Source of the DNA: Thermoanaerobaculia bacterium
GTDB taxonomy: Bacteria > Acidobacteriota > Thermoanaerobaculia > UBA5066
DNA: 64,000 bases
Direction: 5' to 3'
NCBI GenBank assembly: GCA_022071945.1
Contig: JAJVIN010000014.1
Coordinates: 84,423-148,422, forward strand
Within the stretch, counting starts at the first letter, position 1, and every line of letters begins with the position of its first letter. This document shows positions 44,284-55,249 of the stretch, piece by piece. Below the pieces are notes generated by a model. That model had not been told where the DNA came from, ran no database searches, and saw only the letters and a list, made by a program, of their open reading frames with translations. The position numbers were made by a program, and so were the translations under genes.

Positions 44284-47200
44284 ATGACCCGTCTCGAGGA
44301 CATCCAGCCCCAAGCAGCGATCAGCGGCATCCTTCCGGACTGCGCTGTCACCGTTGTCAACGTTCAGTGGTTCGGGTCAGAAGCCCTCGAGCTGACCTAC
44401 AAGGACCCCGTTGGCCGGGTGGCCAACCAGCTTTTATACCGGCACGACGAACCCCGCCTCGGCCTTCTCGAGAAGGGCAGACCCTGGAGCTTCGACGGCG
44501 ACGGCGCCCTGTTCCGGCTCGTTTCGGAGGCTCACCGCATTCGCCTCGCCCATCTTTTCGACCCGGTCCTCGCCGTTCACACTTCACTCGTCGACCCGTT
44601 GCCGCACCAGATCACGGCGGTTTACGAGACGATGCTGCCGCGCCAGCCTCTCCGCTTCCTTCTTGCGGACGACCCTGGTGCGGGTAAGACCATCATGGCC
44701 GGGCTCCTCATGAAGGAACTCATCGTTCGCGGGGACCTCCAGCGATGCCTTGTGGTTTGTCCTGGCAGCCTGGCCGAGCAGTGGCAGGACGAGCTGTATC
44801 GCCGGTTCCACCTGCCGTTCGAGATCCTCACGAACGACAAACTCGAGGCAGCCCGCACGGGCAACTGGTTCCTAGAGAACAACCTCGTCATCGCCCGGCT
44901 GGACAAGCTCGCTCGGAACGAGGATGTGCAACGGAAGCTCGAGGTTCCGGACTGCCGCTGGGACCTCGTCGTTTGCGATGAAGCCCACAAGCTCTCAGCC
45001 ACATTTTTCGGTGGCGAGATCAAGCGGACGAAGCGCTACGTCCTCGGCCAGCTCCTGGCCGGCCTTACGCGTCATTTCCTTCTATTGACCGCAACGCCGC
45101 ACAACGGGAAGGAAGAGGACTTCCAGCTCTTCATGGCGCTCATCGATGGGGACCGCTTCGAGGGCCGGTTCCGCGATGGAGTGCACACGGCCGATGTCTC
45201 CGATCTCATGCGCCGGATGGTGAAGGAGAACCTGCTCAAGTTCGATGGCACGCCCCTCTTTCCAGAGCGCATCGCCTACACGGTTCCATACAAGCTGTCA
45301 GAACCGGAAGCGCATCTCTACAAGGAGGTCACCGATTACGTCCGGGAGCAGTTCAACCGCGCCGAGTCGCTGCAGAACGACAAACGCGCCGGCACGGTCG
45401 GGTTTGCGCTCACCATCCTGCAGCGCCGGTTGGCCTCTTCGCCCGAGGCCATTTACCAGTCCCTGAGACGGCGCAAGGAACGGCTCGAGAAACGCCTGCG
45501 TGAACTCGAGGTGTTACAGCGGGGAGCCATCGCAGCGGCCCTCACCACGCCGGACCTGGATGATGAAGACGTCGAGGACCTCGAGGAGGCTCCCGATGTC
45601 GAAGTCGAGGCGGTCGAGCAACAGATCCTCGATCAGGCAACCGCGGCGCGCACGATCAACGAGCTAAAAGCCGAAATCGAGACGCTCAAGCGTCTGGAAT
45701 CCCTGGCCCAGTCCGTTCGCCGCAACAGCGAGGATAGAAAGTGGCGAGAGCTGGCAAACCTCCTCGGGGAGATCTTCACCGTAGCAAAGGCACCCGACGA
45801 TAAAGAACCCCCCAGGCTGACTCCCTCTCCCCGGCAGAAACTCGTCATCTTCACGGAGCATCGTGACACCCTGAGCTATCTCGAGAGCCGTATCGGAACC
45901 GTTCTCGGACGCCAAGGCGCTATCGTCGTGATCCATGGCGGCATGGGCCGTGAGGAACGCCTGAAAACCCAGGAGGCCTTCAAGCACGACCCGGAAGTAC
46001 AAGTTCTCGTGGCGACCGATGCCGCCGGGGAAGGTATCAACCTTCAACGCGCGCACCTCATGGTGAACTACGACTTGCCCTGGAACCCGAACCGCATCGA
46101 GCAACGTTTCGGCCGGATCCACCGCATCGGTCAGACAGAGGTTTGCCACCTCTGGAATCTCGTCGCTGACGAGACTCGGGAGGGAGACGTCTACCGGACC
46201 CTTCTGGATAAGCTCGAGGAGGCACGCAAGGCCCTCGGTGGCCAGGTCTTCGACGTTCTTGGAAAGCTCCTGTTCGAGGGGAAGCCGTTGCGCGAACTTC
46301 TGATCGAGGCCATCCGGTACGGCGAACGGCCCGACGTTCGCGCGCGGCTCACGAGGACCATTGCGAATGCCGTCGACCGCCAGCAGCTCCAGGAACTCAT
46401 GGATGAACGGGCCCTGGCTCACGACACGATGGATGTCAGCCGGGTTCACGCCATCCGTGAGGAAATGGAGCGGGCCGAGGCCCGCCGCCTCCAGCCCCAC
46501 TACATCGAGTCATTCTTCCTCGAAGCCTTCGAGCGTCTCGGCGGGGCGGTTCGCAAGCGTGAGCCCCGCCGGTACGAGATCACCCACGTCCCGGCACCAG
46601 TACGAAATCGCGACCGCATGATCGGTGTCGGCGAGCCCGTCCTGGCCCGCTACGAGCGCATCGCCTTCGACAAGACACTCATCGCGCCCCTGGGGCAGCC
46701 CCTGGCAGCCTTCGTCTGCCCGGGTCATCCGCTTCTCGACTCGGCGATCGATCTCACCATCGAACGCCATCGCGATCTCCTCCGGAGAGGAACGGTTCTC
46801 GTCGACGAACGCGACTCGAGCATGACGCCTCGCGTTCTCTTCTATCTCGAGCATGCCATCCAGGACGCGAGCATCACCAGAACCGGCGAGCGGCGAACGA
46901 TCTCGAAGCAGATGCTCTACGTCGAGATGGATGCCTCGGGCCAGATGCGGCATCTTCACTACGCCCCCTATCTGGACTACCGGCCTCTCAAAGAGGACGA
47001 GCCTCAGGTTTCAGCGCTCCTGGCCCGGCAGGAATGTTCATGGATCGCGCGGGATCTCGAGAAGAAGGCGCAGGCGCACGCGATCTCGAATCTGGTTCCC
47101 GAGCATCTTGCGGAAGTGCGAAATCGACGGCTGGCGTGGATCGAGAAAGCCCGCGCCGCGGTGAAGGACCGGCTGACGAAGGAGATCGGCTACTGGGACC

Positions 47201-47826
47201 ACCGCGCCGAAGACCTGAAACTCCAGGAACAAGCCGGCAAACCGAACGCAAAGCTGAACTCTCAGGAGGCGCGACGGAAGGCTGACGACCTCCAGGCGCG
47301 GCTTCAGAAAAGGATGGAGCAGCTCAGCCTCGAGGCTCAGATTTCAGCGATTCCTCCCGTGGTTCTGGGGGGTCTTCTCATCGTGCCGACGGGACTGCTC
47401 TCGAGCATCACGGGCCGACCGGTTCCGGCTTCGGCCAGACCCATCGAGACGCAAGCGTCCGCCGCCAGAGCCCGAGCCGCCGTCATGGAAGTCGAGCTAC
47501 GTCTCGGCTTCGAGCCGGCCGACCGCGAGGAGGAGAAGCTCGGATACGACATCGAGAGCGTCGACCAGAAAACGGGCAAGCTCCGCTTCATCGAGGTGAA
47601 GGGAAGGGTATCGGGTGCCGCGACCATCACGGTCACGAAGAACGAGATCCTCTACTCGCTCAACAAACCCGACGACTACATCCTGGCGATCGTCGAGTTC
47701 CTGGATGACGAGACGCACCACGTTCACTACCTTCGCCAGCCGTTCCAGCGAGAGCCGGACTTCGGAGTGACGAGCGTGAACTACAACTTCGCGGAGTTAC
47801 TCGCCAAGGCGGAGGTTCCAGCATGA
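44284..47826 (+). CDS. SNF2-family helicase with C-terminal DUF3883 (Hma/DrmD-like)
   Basis: 1180 aa from MTRLEDIQPQ, the usual family start, with AGGAAG upstream; earlier in-phase ATGs (44173, 44209) add only atypical residues. Helicase motifs: LADDPGAGKTIMAG (Walker A, about residue 128), DEAHKL (232), LTATPHNG, VIFTEHRDTL, ATDAAGEGINLQRA and QRFGRIHRIGQ. The C-terminal about 120 residues are DUF3883 (EEEKLGYDIESVD, LRFIEVKGR), a nuclease-like fold with E-x-K. It probably translocates on dsDNA. In anti-phage loci such helicases pair with a DUF1156 methylase and a DUF499 ATPase. The next gene's ATG overlaps its stop. Confidence 0.92.
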   Translation: MTRLEDIQPQAAISGILPDCAVTVVNVQWFGSEALELTYKDPVGRVANQLLYRHDEPRLGLLEKGRPWSFDGDGALFRLVSEAHRIRLAHLFDPVLAVHTSLVDPLPHQITAVYETMLPRQPLRFLLADDPGAGKTIMAGLLMKELIVRGDLQRCLVVCPGSLAEQWQDELYRRFHLPFEILTNDKLEAARTGNWFLENNLVIARLDKLARNEDVQRKLEVPDCRWDLVVCDEAHKLSATFFGGEIKRTKRYVLGQLLAGLTRHFLLLTATPHNGKEEDFQLFMALIDGDRFEGRFRDGVHTADVSDLMRRMVKENLLKFDGTPLFPERIAYTVPYKLSEPEAHLYKEVTDYVREQFNRAESLQNDKRAGTVGFALTILQRRLASSPEAIYQSLRRRKERLEKRLRELEVLQRGAIAAALTTPDLDDEDVEDLEEAPDVEVEAVEQQILDQATAARTINELKAEIETLKRLESLAQSVRRNSEDRKWRELANLLGEIFTVAKAPDDKEPPRLTPSPRQKLVIFTEHRDTLSYLESRIGTVLGRQGAIVVIHGGMGREERLKTQEAFKHDPEVQVLVATDAAGEGINLQRAHLMVNYDLPWNPNRIEQRFGRIHRIGQTEVCHLWNLVADETREGDVYRTLLDKLEEARKALGGQVFDVLGKLLFEGKPLRELLIEAIRYGERPDVRARLTRTIANAVDRQQLQELMDERALAHDTMDVSRVHAIREEMERAEARRLQPHYIESFFLEAFERLGGAVRKREPRRYEITHVPAPVRNRDRMIGVGEPVLARYERIAFDKTLIAPLGQPLAAFVCPGHPLLDSAIDLTIERHRDLLRRGTVLVDERDSSMTPRVLFYLEHAIQDASITRTGERRTISKQMLYVEMDASGQMRHLHYAPYLDYRPLKEDEPQVSALLARQECSWIARDLEKKAQAHAISNLVPEHLAEVRNRRLAWIEKARAAVKDRLTKEIGYWDHRAEDLKLQEQAGKPNAKLNSQEARRKADDLQARLQKRMEQLSLEAQISAIPPVVLGGLLIVPTGLLSSITGRPVPASARPIETQASAARARAAVMEVELRLGFEPADREEEKLGYDIESVDQKTGKLRFIEVKGRVSGAATITVTKNEILYSLNKPDDYILAIVEFLDDETHHVHYLRQPFQREPDFGVTSVNYNFAELLAKAEVPA

Positions 47827-48986
47827 CCACCCCAGGGAATATGAGAATGGACACCATGGAATTGCCGATCGGTACTCTTTCAATCACCGGATTCCGGTCT
47901 CTCCGCGATCTAAAGGTCGGGCCTTTTGGTCGAGTGAACCTCATTACTGGAAAGAACAACTCCGGAAAGTCTTCGCTTCTTGAGGCAATTCGAATCTTCG
48001 TCACGGAAGGCTCGCCTTCGACCTTTTTCGAGATTCTGGACTACCGGGAAGAATCGTCTCAGAAGGGGGGTGAACGTGAAAGCGGTACGACCGATCCCCT
48101 AAGCAACGCAGCAGCATTCTGCAGCCTCTTCACGGGCCTCCCGCGATTCGGCGAATCTGAAAGGCCGTTTCAAATTTCGAACCGAAGCTCCCCAGGGGAG
48201 GAGAAGACCGTCTCTGTTCGTGTTGGTTGGTTCTTGGAGGAAGAGAATGAAGAGGGGCGAAGCCGACTTGTCCCGGCTGAGAGCGGAACTGACGTCTCAG
48301 CTGTTAGCAACCGGATTCCCTTGGTCGAGGTTCTTCCTTCGAGCGGTCGGCGACGCATCATCCGCCCCGACCGTCTGGATCGTCTCAGCTGGCGAGTCGA
48401 GAACCCCTATCGCTATCTCGTCCCTTGTTTGATGGTGGACCCCTTTACATCGAGATCTACGGACCGGCTCTCGAAGCTATGGGATGCAGTTGCCCTAACG
48501 GAGGCTGAGAAAGACGTCGTTGAAGCTCTCCGCATCATCGCACCTGAGATCGAAGCGGTTTCAGTGATTGGGACTGAGCAGCTTCGCCGATCGCGAATGG
48601 CGATCGTTCGCACTAAAAAGTTTCCGCAGCCGGTTCCTCTCAGAAGCTTCGGAGACGGATTGAATCGCCTATTCGGAATCGTCCTCACCTTGGTAAGTGC
48701 TCGATCGGGTGTCTTGCTGATCGATGAGGTCGAGAACGGTCTCCACTACTCCGTTCTGCCTGACGTGTGGAAGGTCATTTTCCGCACGGCCCGGGACCTC
48801 GGTGTTCAGGTCTTCGCGACGACACACAGCTGGGACTGCATCAAGGCGTTCCAGGCTGCGGCCCAAGAGGCGCCAGATGAGGGTGTCCTCGTCCGGCTGA
48901 CGGCTCGCGGTGAGGCGGTCCATTCGACGCTGTTCCGCGAGGATGAACTCCGAATCGCCACCCAAGAACTCATCGAAGTGCGGTAA
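47823..48986 (+). CDS. AAA/ABC-type ATPase, OLD/AriA-like
   Basis: 387 aa. Walker A ITGKNNSGKSSLLEAI (Gly43-Ser50), an ABC-signature-like RSFGDGLNRLFGIVL, Walker B GVLLIDEVENGLHYS and the H-loop FATTHSWDCIKA. This is the AAA_15/AAA_21 class seen in OLD nucleases, Gabija GajA and the PARIS ATPase AriA. It has no nuclease domain of its own; the next gene supplies a TOPRIM-like one. Both ends overlap neighbours (ATGA with the helicase, TAATG with DUF3226). Its base composition looks more AT-rich than that of the helicase. Confidence 0.9.
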   Translation: MTTPGNMRMDTMELPIGTLSITGFRSLRDLKVGPFGRVNLITGKNNSGKSSLLEAIRIFVTEGSPSTFFEILDYREESSQKGGERESGTTDPLSNAAAFCSLFTGLPRFGESERPFQISNRSSPGEEKTVSVRVGWFLEEENEEGRSRLVPAESGTDVSAVSNRIPLVEVLPSSGRRRIIRPDRLDRLSWRVENPYRYLVPCLMVDPFTSRSTDRLSKLWDAVALTEAEKDVVEALRIIAPEIEAVSVIGTEQLRRSRMAIVRTKKFPQPVPLRSFGDGLNRLFGIVLTLVSARSGVLLIDEVENGLHYSVLPDVWKVIFRTARDLGVQVFATTHSWDCIKAFQAAAQEAPDEGVLVRLTARGEAVHSTLFREDELRIATQELIEVR

Positions 48987-49612
48987 TGGCAGGCAAGCGC
49001 ATTCTCCTTGTTGAGGGTCAGGACGACGAGCACGTTTTCAAACACTTGATGGGCCGTCGCCAGCTAGGGAAACTAGACGAATTTAGGGGAAAGAATGGGA
49101 AACACGCCCTCCTCAGTATTCTTCCTGTAGCGCTCAAAGAAAGCGATGTTGCTTCACTCGGAGTCGTACTTGACGCTGACACTGACCTTCAGGGTACGTG
49201 GAAAGCGGTTCGAAATGGCCTCCAGGACTCTGGCTACTTCAATGTGCCAGTTGAGCCAGAGGCGGGCGGGACGGTCATTTTGCCCCCTCATGACACGCTC
49301 CTGCCGCGAGTGGGTGTGTGGCTGATGCCAGATAACAAGACTCTGGGAATCCTTGAGGACTTCCTACGGTTTCTTGTTCCAGCCGGGACACCCCTTTTTG
49401 AGCGCGTCGAAGAGTCGGTTAATGGGATTCCACAGGAGGAACGTAGATTCGCCGAGAAAGACAAACCGAAGGCTGTCATTCACACATGGCTTGCCTGGCA
49501 GGAAGACCCTGGGAAGCCCCTCGGAACGGCTATTACATTTCGATATCTCGACACCTCCGTTCCCGAAGCTGACGTTCTGGTCACCTGGCTCAGGAGGCTG
49601 TTCTTCCCGTGA
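48986..49612 (+). CDS. DUF3226 TOPRIM-like protein
   Basis: 208 aa. The TOPRIM-type motifs [13 protein letters not shown] (Glu10) and [13 protein letters not shown] (Asp63, Asp65) are present, followed by the DUF3226 segments [18 protein letters not shown] and [26 protein letters not shown] proteins partnered with OLD-like ATPases act as nucleases in OLD, Gabija and PARIS defence. Here the pair is split into two genes. A metal-dependent nuclease is likely, but unproven for DUF3226. It overlaps the methylase start by 4 nt (GTGA). Confidence 0.88.
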   Translation: MAGKRILLVEGQDDEHVFKHLMGRRQLGKLDEFRGKNGKHALLSILPVALKESDVASLGVVLDADTDLQGTWKAVRNGLQDSGYFNVPVEPEAGGTVILPPHDTLLPRVGVWLMPDNKTLGILEDFLRFLVPAGTPLFERVEESVNGIPQEERRFAEKDKPKAVIHTWLAWQEDPGKPLGTAITFRYLDTSVPEADVLVTWLRRLFFP

Positions 49613-52503
49613 AACCTCTCAAGAAACTCATCGAGGTCGCCCTTCCCCTCGACGCCATCAACAAGGCCTCCGCCCGAGAGAAGTCCATCCGCCACGGGCA
49701 CCCTTCTACCCTTCACCTCTGGTGGGCTCGCCGCCCACTGGCGGCGGCGAGGGCCGTGATCTTCGCGCAGATGGTGGACGACCCGTCGAGCCATCCGGAC
49801 ATCTTTCGGACCGAGAAGGCGCAGGAGAAGGAACGGCAGCGACTCTTCAAGATCATCGAAGACCTCGTGCAGTGGGAGAACACGACGAACGAGGAAGTTC
49901 TCCAGCAGGCGCGTGACGAGATTTGGCAGAGCTGGCGCTACACGTGCGCCGAGAACGCCGATCACCCGCGCGCCAAGGAACTTTTCGACCGGTACAAGCT
50001 CCCGGCGTTTCACGATCCGTTTGCCGGTGGCGGGTCGCTGCCGCTCGAGGCGCAGCGACTTGGGCTCGAAGCCTACGCGAGCGACCTGAACCCCGTGGCG
50101 GTACTGATCAACAAGGCGATGATCGAGATTCCACCCAAGTTCGCCGGAAAGCCACCGGTGAACCCGGAGTCCCGAAAGCTGCTCGACCACGGCAAGCAGT
50201 GGAAGGGCGCGGAGGGTCTGGCCGAGGACGTCCGGTACTACGGAAAATGGATGCGCGACGAGGCCGAGAAGCGCATCGGGCACCTCTACCCGAAGATCGA
50301 GATCACGGAGGAAATGGCGAAAAAGCGGCCCGATTTGAAGCCGCTCGTCGGCCAGAAGCTCACGGTGATCGCCTGGCTCTGGGCACGCACGGTGAAGAGC
50401 CCGAACCCGGCGTTCGCGAGTGTGGATGTGCCGCTGGCCTCGACGTTTATGCTTTCCACGAAGGAGGGCAAAGAAGCCTACGTCGAGCCGGTGATCGAGA
50501 ACGGGGCCTACCTGTTCACGGTGAAGGTGGGGAAGCCGAAGGATACTGAGGCCACGAAGAACGGGACGAAGCTGGCGCGCGGGGCAAATTTCCAATGCGT
50601 GATGTCGGGGACTCCCATTGCGTCGGATCACATCTATTCCGAGGCCAACGCAGGTCGCATGGGTGCACGCCTGATGGCGATCGTCGCCGAGGGTGATCGA
50701 AGGCGGGTGTATCTCGCTCCAACGCTGGAACACCAGGCTATCGCGCAGACGGCAAAGCCGGAATGGAAGCCGGAAGTGGCGATGCCAAACAACCCACGGT
50801 GGTTCTCGCCGCCGGATTACGGCCTCACGACATTCGGCGACCTCTTCACCCCCCGCCAGCTCGTAGCGCTGACCACCTTCGTCGACCTGGTGCAAGAGGC
50901 GCGCGAGCAGGTGAAGCGCGACGCCATTGCCGCTCGGCTGCCTGACGACGAACTCGGCCTCGACGACGGCGGCGCGGGTGCGACGGCCTACGCCGATGCC
51001 GTGGCAACATACCTTGCGTTCGCCCTCAGCAAGTCCGTGGATGGGAGTTCGACGATTTGCCGATGGATGGTTCAGCGCGACTCGTTGTTTAGCACGTTCA
51101 GCCGACAAGCCCTCCCGATGACCTGGGATTTTGCTGAGGTCAATCTTCTGGCCGACTGCACCCGTTCGCTCTCCGAGTCGATCGCCTGGACCGCTGAGAG
51201 CATCCAAGGCGTTGCAGCTGGCTACGGGGCAACCTTCGGTTCCGCCAGGCAGGCCGATGCGATGAGGCAAGAGATAGCCTCCTGCAAACTGGTATCTACC
51301 GACCCGCCTTACTACGACAACATCGGCTACGCCGACCTCTCGGACTACTTCTACGTCTGGCTGCGCCGCTCGCTAGGGTCCGTCTTTCCCGACCTCTTCG
51401 CAACGGTTGCCGTCCCGAAGGCCGACGAACTGATCGCAACCCCGTACCGTCATGGCAGCAGAGAGAGCGCCGAGACGTTTTTCCTTGACGGGATGACACA
51501 GGCGATGCACTGCCTTGCAGAGCAGGGGCATCCGGCCTTTCCGGTCACCATCTACTACGCCTTCAAACAGTCCGAGAACGACGACGAGGAAGGGACTGCC
51601 AGCACCGGATGGGACACCTTTCTGGAGGCGGTGATCCGGGCCGGCTTTGCCATCACCGGTACCTGGCCCATGCGCACGGAGCGCGGAGGTCGGTCAATCG
51701 GCATTGGTACCAATGCCCTCGCCTCCTCCATCGTCCTCGTCTGCCGCCCGCGCCTCAGCAACGCCCCTACCGCCACTCGACGAGAGTTCCTGACGGCCCT
51801 CAAAGTCGAACTCCCCGGTGCATTGACGCACCTTCAGCGCGGGAACATCGCCCCGGTAGACCTCGCCCAGGCGGCCATCGGCCCGGGCATGGCGGTCTAC
51901 ACACGCTACGCCAAGGTGCTCGACGCCCAAGGCAAGCCACTCTCCGTGCGCGAAGCGCTTACGCTCATCAACCAGACCCTCGACGAAGCGCTGGCAGAGC
52001 AGGAGGGCGACTTCGATGCTGACACCCGATGGGCTCTCGCCTGGTTCGAGCACGCCGGTTTCGCCGAGGGCGAGTACGGCGTTGCCGAGACGCTCTCCAA
52101 GGCCAAGAACACCAGCGTCTCGGGGATGGTCGAGGCGGGTGTAGTCGCCTCGAAGGGCGGTAAGGTTCGCATTTTGAAGCCCGAGGAACTTCCCGCCTCG
52201 TGGGACCCCGCGACCGACTCAAGACTCACGGTCTGGGAAGCGGTTCACCACCTGATTCGAGTCCTCGAGAAGGGCGGCGAGAGCGCAGCGGCAGACCTGG
52301 CTGCAAAGCTCGGCAGCAAGGCCGAGACCGCTCGTGAACTCGCCTACCGCCTCTACACACTCTGCGAACGCAAGAAACGCGCGGCCGAGGCCCTTTGTTA
52401 CAACGCCCTTGTGCAGAGCTGGCCCGAGATCATGAGGTTGGCTCAGGAGAGCGGAAGACCCAAGAAGTCTCAGGCGGAACTTTTCGAGGAAATTGGGGAG
52501 TAG
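49609..52503 (+). CDS. DUF1156 DNA methyltransferase (anti-phage associated)
   Basis: 964 aa from GTG. The N-terminal DUF1156 block reads [20 protein letters not shown] and [20 protein letters not shown]. AdoMet-binding motif I is [17 protein letters not shown] (from residue 136) with [13 protein letters not shown] after it. The catalytic motif is [20 protein letters not shown] (from residue 565), of the N6-adenine/N4-cytosine type. A zinc-finger insert sometimes present in the family is not seen. It should modify host DNA and so mark self in the Hma-type system with the helicase and the DUF499 ATPase. Target sequence unknown. Confidence 0.93.
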   Translation: MKPLKKLIEVALPLDAINKASAREKSIRHGHPSTLHLWWARRPLAAARAVIFAQMVDDPSSHPDIFRTEKAQEKERQRLFKIIEDLVQWENTTNEEVLQQARDEIWQSWRYTCAENADHPRAKELFDRYKLPAFHDPFAGGGSLPLEAQRLGLEAYASDLNPVAVLINKAMIEIPPKFAGKPPVNPESRKLLDHGKQWKGAEGLAEDVRYYGKWMRDEAEKRIGHLYPKIEITEEMAKKRPDLKPLVGQKLTVIAWLWARTVKSPNPAFASVDVPLASTFMLSTKEGKEAYVEPVIENGAYLFTVKVGKPKDTEATKNGTKLARGANFQCVMSGTPIASDHIYSEANAGRMGARLMAIVAEGDRRRVYLAPTLEHQAIAQTAKPEWKPEVAMPNNPRWFSPPDYGLTTFGDLFTPRQLVALTTFVDLVQEAREQVKRDAIAARLPDDELGLDDGGAGATAYADAVATYLAFALSKSVDGSSTICRWMVQRDSLFSTFSRQALPMTWDFAEVNLLADCTRSLSESIAWTAESIQGVAAGYGATFGSARQADAMRQEIASCKLVSTDPPYYDNIGYADLSDYFYVWLRRSLGSVFPDLFATVAVPKADELIATPYRHGSRESAETFFLDGMTQAMHCLAEQGHPAFPVTIYYAFKQSENDDEEGTASTGWDTFLEAVIRAGFAITGTWPMRTERGGRSIGIGTNALASSIVLVCRPRLSNAPTATRREFLTALKVELPGALTHLQRGNIAPVDLAQAAIGPGMAVYTRYAKVLDAQGKPLSVREALTLINQTLDEALAEQEGDFDADTRWALAWFEHAGFAEGEYGVAETLSKAKNTSVSGMVEAGVVASKGGKVRILKPEELPASWDPATDSRLTVWEAVHHLIRVLEKGGESAAADLAAKLGSKAETARELAYRLYTLCERKKRAAEALCYNALVQSWPEIMRLAQESGRPKKSQAELFEEIGE

Positions 52504-52540
52504 CCAATGGCGATGCAGCTAGGCGCGAGGAGTTGCCGAG

Positions 52541-55234
52541 ATGCGTTCTGATTCGATCGATCGAGCCCTCACGCTGCCAAATGGGGCTTTGTTCTATCGC
52601 TGCGCCTTGCAGGTCAATCCACACCATTACTCGGGCAGCTTCCGAGGTCAGCCGAACGAAACGGATGAAGCGGCCTATGTCGACGCGATCCTTTCAAAGT
52701 GCAGCGAACTCAAAATCAGAGTTATCGGCATCACCGATCACAACAACGCGAACTCCGTGGATCTCTTCCGCATCAAAGGTGGGCAGTGCGGGGTCAAGGT
52801 CTTCCCCGGATTCGAGCTGACGTCATCAGAAGGAGTCCACGTTCTCTGTCTCTATTCTCCTGAGACGTCTCGAGAACAGCTCAACCGATATCTCGGTCAT
52901 TTCGGGATTCAGGAACTGGACCCCTCGCCAAAGCCGTCTCGATGCCGACTCGCGGAGATCTTCGCGGATGTACCGGACCAAAAAGGCATCTGTATCGCCG
53001 CACATGTCACGAGTGAAACTGGTGGGCTGCTTGCCGTATTGAAGGGTCAGCCTCGCATGCTGGCCTGGAAAGACCCGAATCTGACGGCCGTTCAAATCCC
53101 TGGCCGAGTCGACGAAACGCCGGTCGAATATCGATCCATCCTCACCAACAAAAACCCTGAGCATCGTAGATCTCCCGCCGCCGATGACGATTTGGCCGTT
53201 GCGGTGATCAATGGCGCTGACGTGTCCCGCCCGGAGGATTTAGAGAAGCCTGCGGCATCGTGCTGGATCAAGATGTCGGAGATTTCCATCGAGGGGCTTC
53301 GGCAGGCGTTTCTAGATCCCTCGTCTCGTATTCGCCTTGCGAGCGACGGGGAGTGGGAACGCCACGCTGAACTTCTGACCATCGCCTGGGAGGGAGGCTT
53401 CCTGAATGGAGGAGCCATTCACTTCAACGAAAACCTCAACATACTGGCTGGTGGACGAGGCACGGGAAAATCCACGGTGATCGAGAGCATCCGGTATGTT
53501 CTCGGGCTCGACCCACTCGGTGAGGATGCCAAAAAGCAACACGAAGGTTTCGTGGCGAAGGTCCTGGGGAACGGCACCAAGATTTCCGTCTGCCTCCGTT
53601 CCTATAGCCCAGCTTGCCGGGCGTACCGGATCGAGCGAACGGTTCCGAATCCGCCCGTCGTCAGAGATCAGGAAGGTAACCTCTTGAATCTCCGGCCTTC
53701 CGATGTGTTTCCCGGCGTCGAGATCTACGGTCAGCACGAGATCTCCGAGTTGACCAAAAGGCCGGAGAAGCTCACCCGGCTTCTCGACCGCTTTGCCGAA
53801 CAGGATCCTTCTCTCCCTCAGCGCAAGCGCGAGGTCCTTCATCAGCTGGAGAAGTCACGAACCCGAATTCTCGAGACCTCCAAGGAATTGAAACAGGTCG
53901 AAGACCGCCTCGCGAGCTTGCCGGGGGTGGAAGAGACGTTGAAGAAGTTCCAGCAAGCCGGCGTCGAAGATCGCCTGAAGCAGCAGAGTCTGTTCGTCGG
54001 CGAGGAGCGGGTTTTCAAGACAGCAGCCGAGCGGATCCAGCCCGTCAAAGCACTTGCGGAAATGATCAAAGACGCCGTCGAGATCGATCTGGCATTCCTC
54101 TCCGAGAAGGCACTTGGCGGGTTACCTTCGAGCGAACTTTTGCGGGAACTAGAACCTGTTCTCGAGGCGCTTCGTTTGGAAGGCCTGAAGGCTCGAGACG
54201 TGTTTCGGCAGGCGGTCGTAACGGCGGAAACCTCGATGGCAACGATCCGAAGCCGATGGATCGGCCGCAAGGAAGAGGCCCAAACTCAGTACGAGAAGAT
54301 CTTACGCGAACTACAGCGCAGCCGGATCGACGGTCAGGAGTTCATCCGCCTCCGGCAACAAGCTGAGGACCTCAGACCACTTGCCGAGAGGCGCGAGGTT
54401 CTGTTCCGAACGATGAAGGCCCACCAAGACAATCGCCGGAATTTGTTGGTTGAGTGGGAAGAACTCAAGAGACAGGAATTTCAAAGCCTCGAAAAAGCTG
54501 CCAAGAAAGTCACGAGAGCCATGAAAAAGCGTGTCCGCGTGGTTGTGACTTACGCCAAGCATCGCGACCCCCTGGTCTCGCTTCTGCGTGAACAAATAGG
54601 CGGCCGGTTGTTGCAAGCTCTCGAGCAGCTGGAGAACGAAGCTAGTCTCTCGCTCACCGAGTTCGTAGCAAAGTGCCGGGAGGGGTCAGATTCGTTAGCA
54701 GCTCGCTACAGAATTTCTCGAACCCAGGCAGAAAAGCTTGCCAGCGCGCCGGACGAAACCATCATGAAGATCGAGGAACTCGACCTGACGGCTGGAACGT
54801 CGATTGAGTTGAACATAGCTGCTACCGGAGCGGGTGAGGAGTGGCGGTCTCTTGAAGCCCTGTCCACAGGCCAGAAGGCAACAGCGGTGCTCCTGCTGCT
54901 TCTGCTCACATCGGACGCGCCGCTCGTCGTCGACCAGCCAGAAGACGATCTCGACAACCGCTTCATCACCGACGGGATCGTTCCGAAGATGAGAGAAGAG
55001 AAACGCCGACGGCAGTTCATCTTTGCGACCCATAACGCCAATATCCCGGTGCTGGGCGATGCCGAGCTGATCACGTGCATCTCAACAACTTCAGACGAAA
55101 CCGGGGTGAGGGGACTTCTCCCAGAGAGCAGAATGGGCTCGATCGACAAGCCCGAGATTCGAGAAGCCGTTGGGGAACTCCTCGAGGGAGGACGTGAGGC
55201 CTTCGAGTTACGTCGCCGGAAATACGGGTTCTGA
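52541..55234 (+). CDS. PHP-SMC fusion ATPase (TrlF-like)
   Basis: 897 aa. Residues about 20-260 hold a PHP-type domain (VNPHHYSGSF, VIGITDHNNANSVD, FPGFELTSSEG, IAAHVTSETGG). An SMC/RecN-like ATPase follows: Walker A LAGGRGTGKSTVIESIRYVL (about residue 303), a central coiled coil of about 300 residues, signature SLEALSTGQKATAVLL, Walker B VVDQPEDDLDN and ATHNANIPVLGD. Such TrlF-type proteins recur in defence islands. The ATPase probably senses DNA ends or structure and the PHP part hydrolyses a phosphoester. GAGGAG lies 8 nt before the ATG. Confidence 0.88.
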   Translation: MRSDSIDRALTLPNGALFYRCALQVNPHHYSGSFRGQPNETDEAAYVDAILSKCSELKIRVIGITDHNNANSVDLFRIKGGQCGVKVFPGFELTSSEGVHVLCLYSPETSREQLNRYLGHFGIQELDPSPKPSRCRLAEIFADVPDQKGICIAAHVTSETGGLLAVLKGQPRMLAWKDPNLTAVQIPGRVDETPVEYRSILTNKNPEHRRSPAADDDLAVAVINGADVSRPEDLEKPAASCWIKMSEISIEGLRQAFLDPSSRIRLASDGEWERHAELLTIAWEGGFLNGGAIHFNENLNILAGGRGTGKSTVIESIRYVLGLDPLGEDAKKQHEGFVAKVLGNGTKISVCLRSYSPACRAYRIERTVPNPPVVRDQEGNLLNLRPSDVFPGVEIYGQHEISELTKRPEKLTRLLDRFAEQDPSLPQRKREVLHQLEKSRTRILETSKELKQVEDRLASLPGVEETLKKFQQAGVEDRLKQQSLFVGEERVFKTAAERIQPVKALAEMIKDAVEIDLAFLSEKALGGLPSSELLRELEPVLEALRLEGLKARDVFRQAVVTAETSMATIRSRWIGRKEEAQTQYEKILRELQRSRIDGQEFIRLRQQAEDLRPLAERREVLFRTMKAHQDNRRNLLVEWEELKRQEFQSLEKAAKKVTRAMKKRVRVVVTYAKHRDPLVSLLREQIGGRLLQALEQLENEASLSLTEFVAKCREGSDSLAARYRISRTQAEKLASAPDETIMKIEELDLTAGTSIELNIAATGAGEEWRSLEALSTGQKATAVLLLLLLTSDAPLVVDQPEDDLDNRFITDGIVPKMREEKRRRQFIFATHNANIPVLGDAELITCISTTSDETGVRGLLPESRMGSIDKPEIREAVGELLEGGREAFELRRRKYGF

Positions 55235-55249
55235 CGGGGAGGGAACGCG

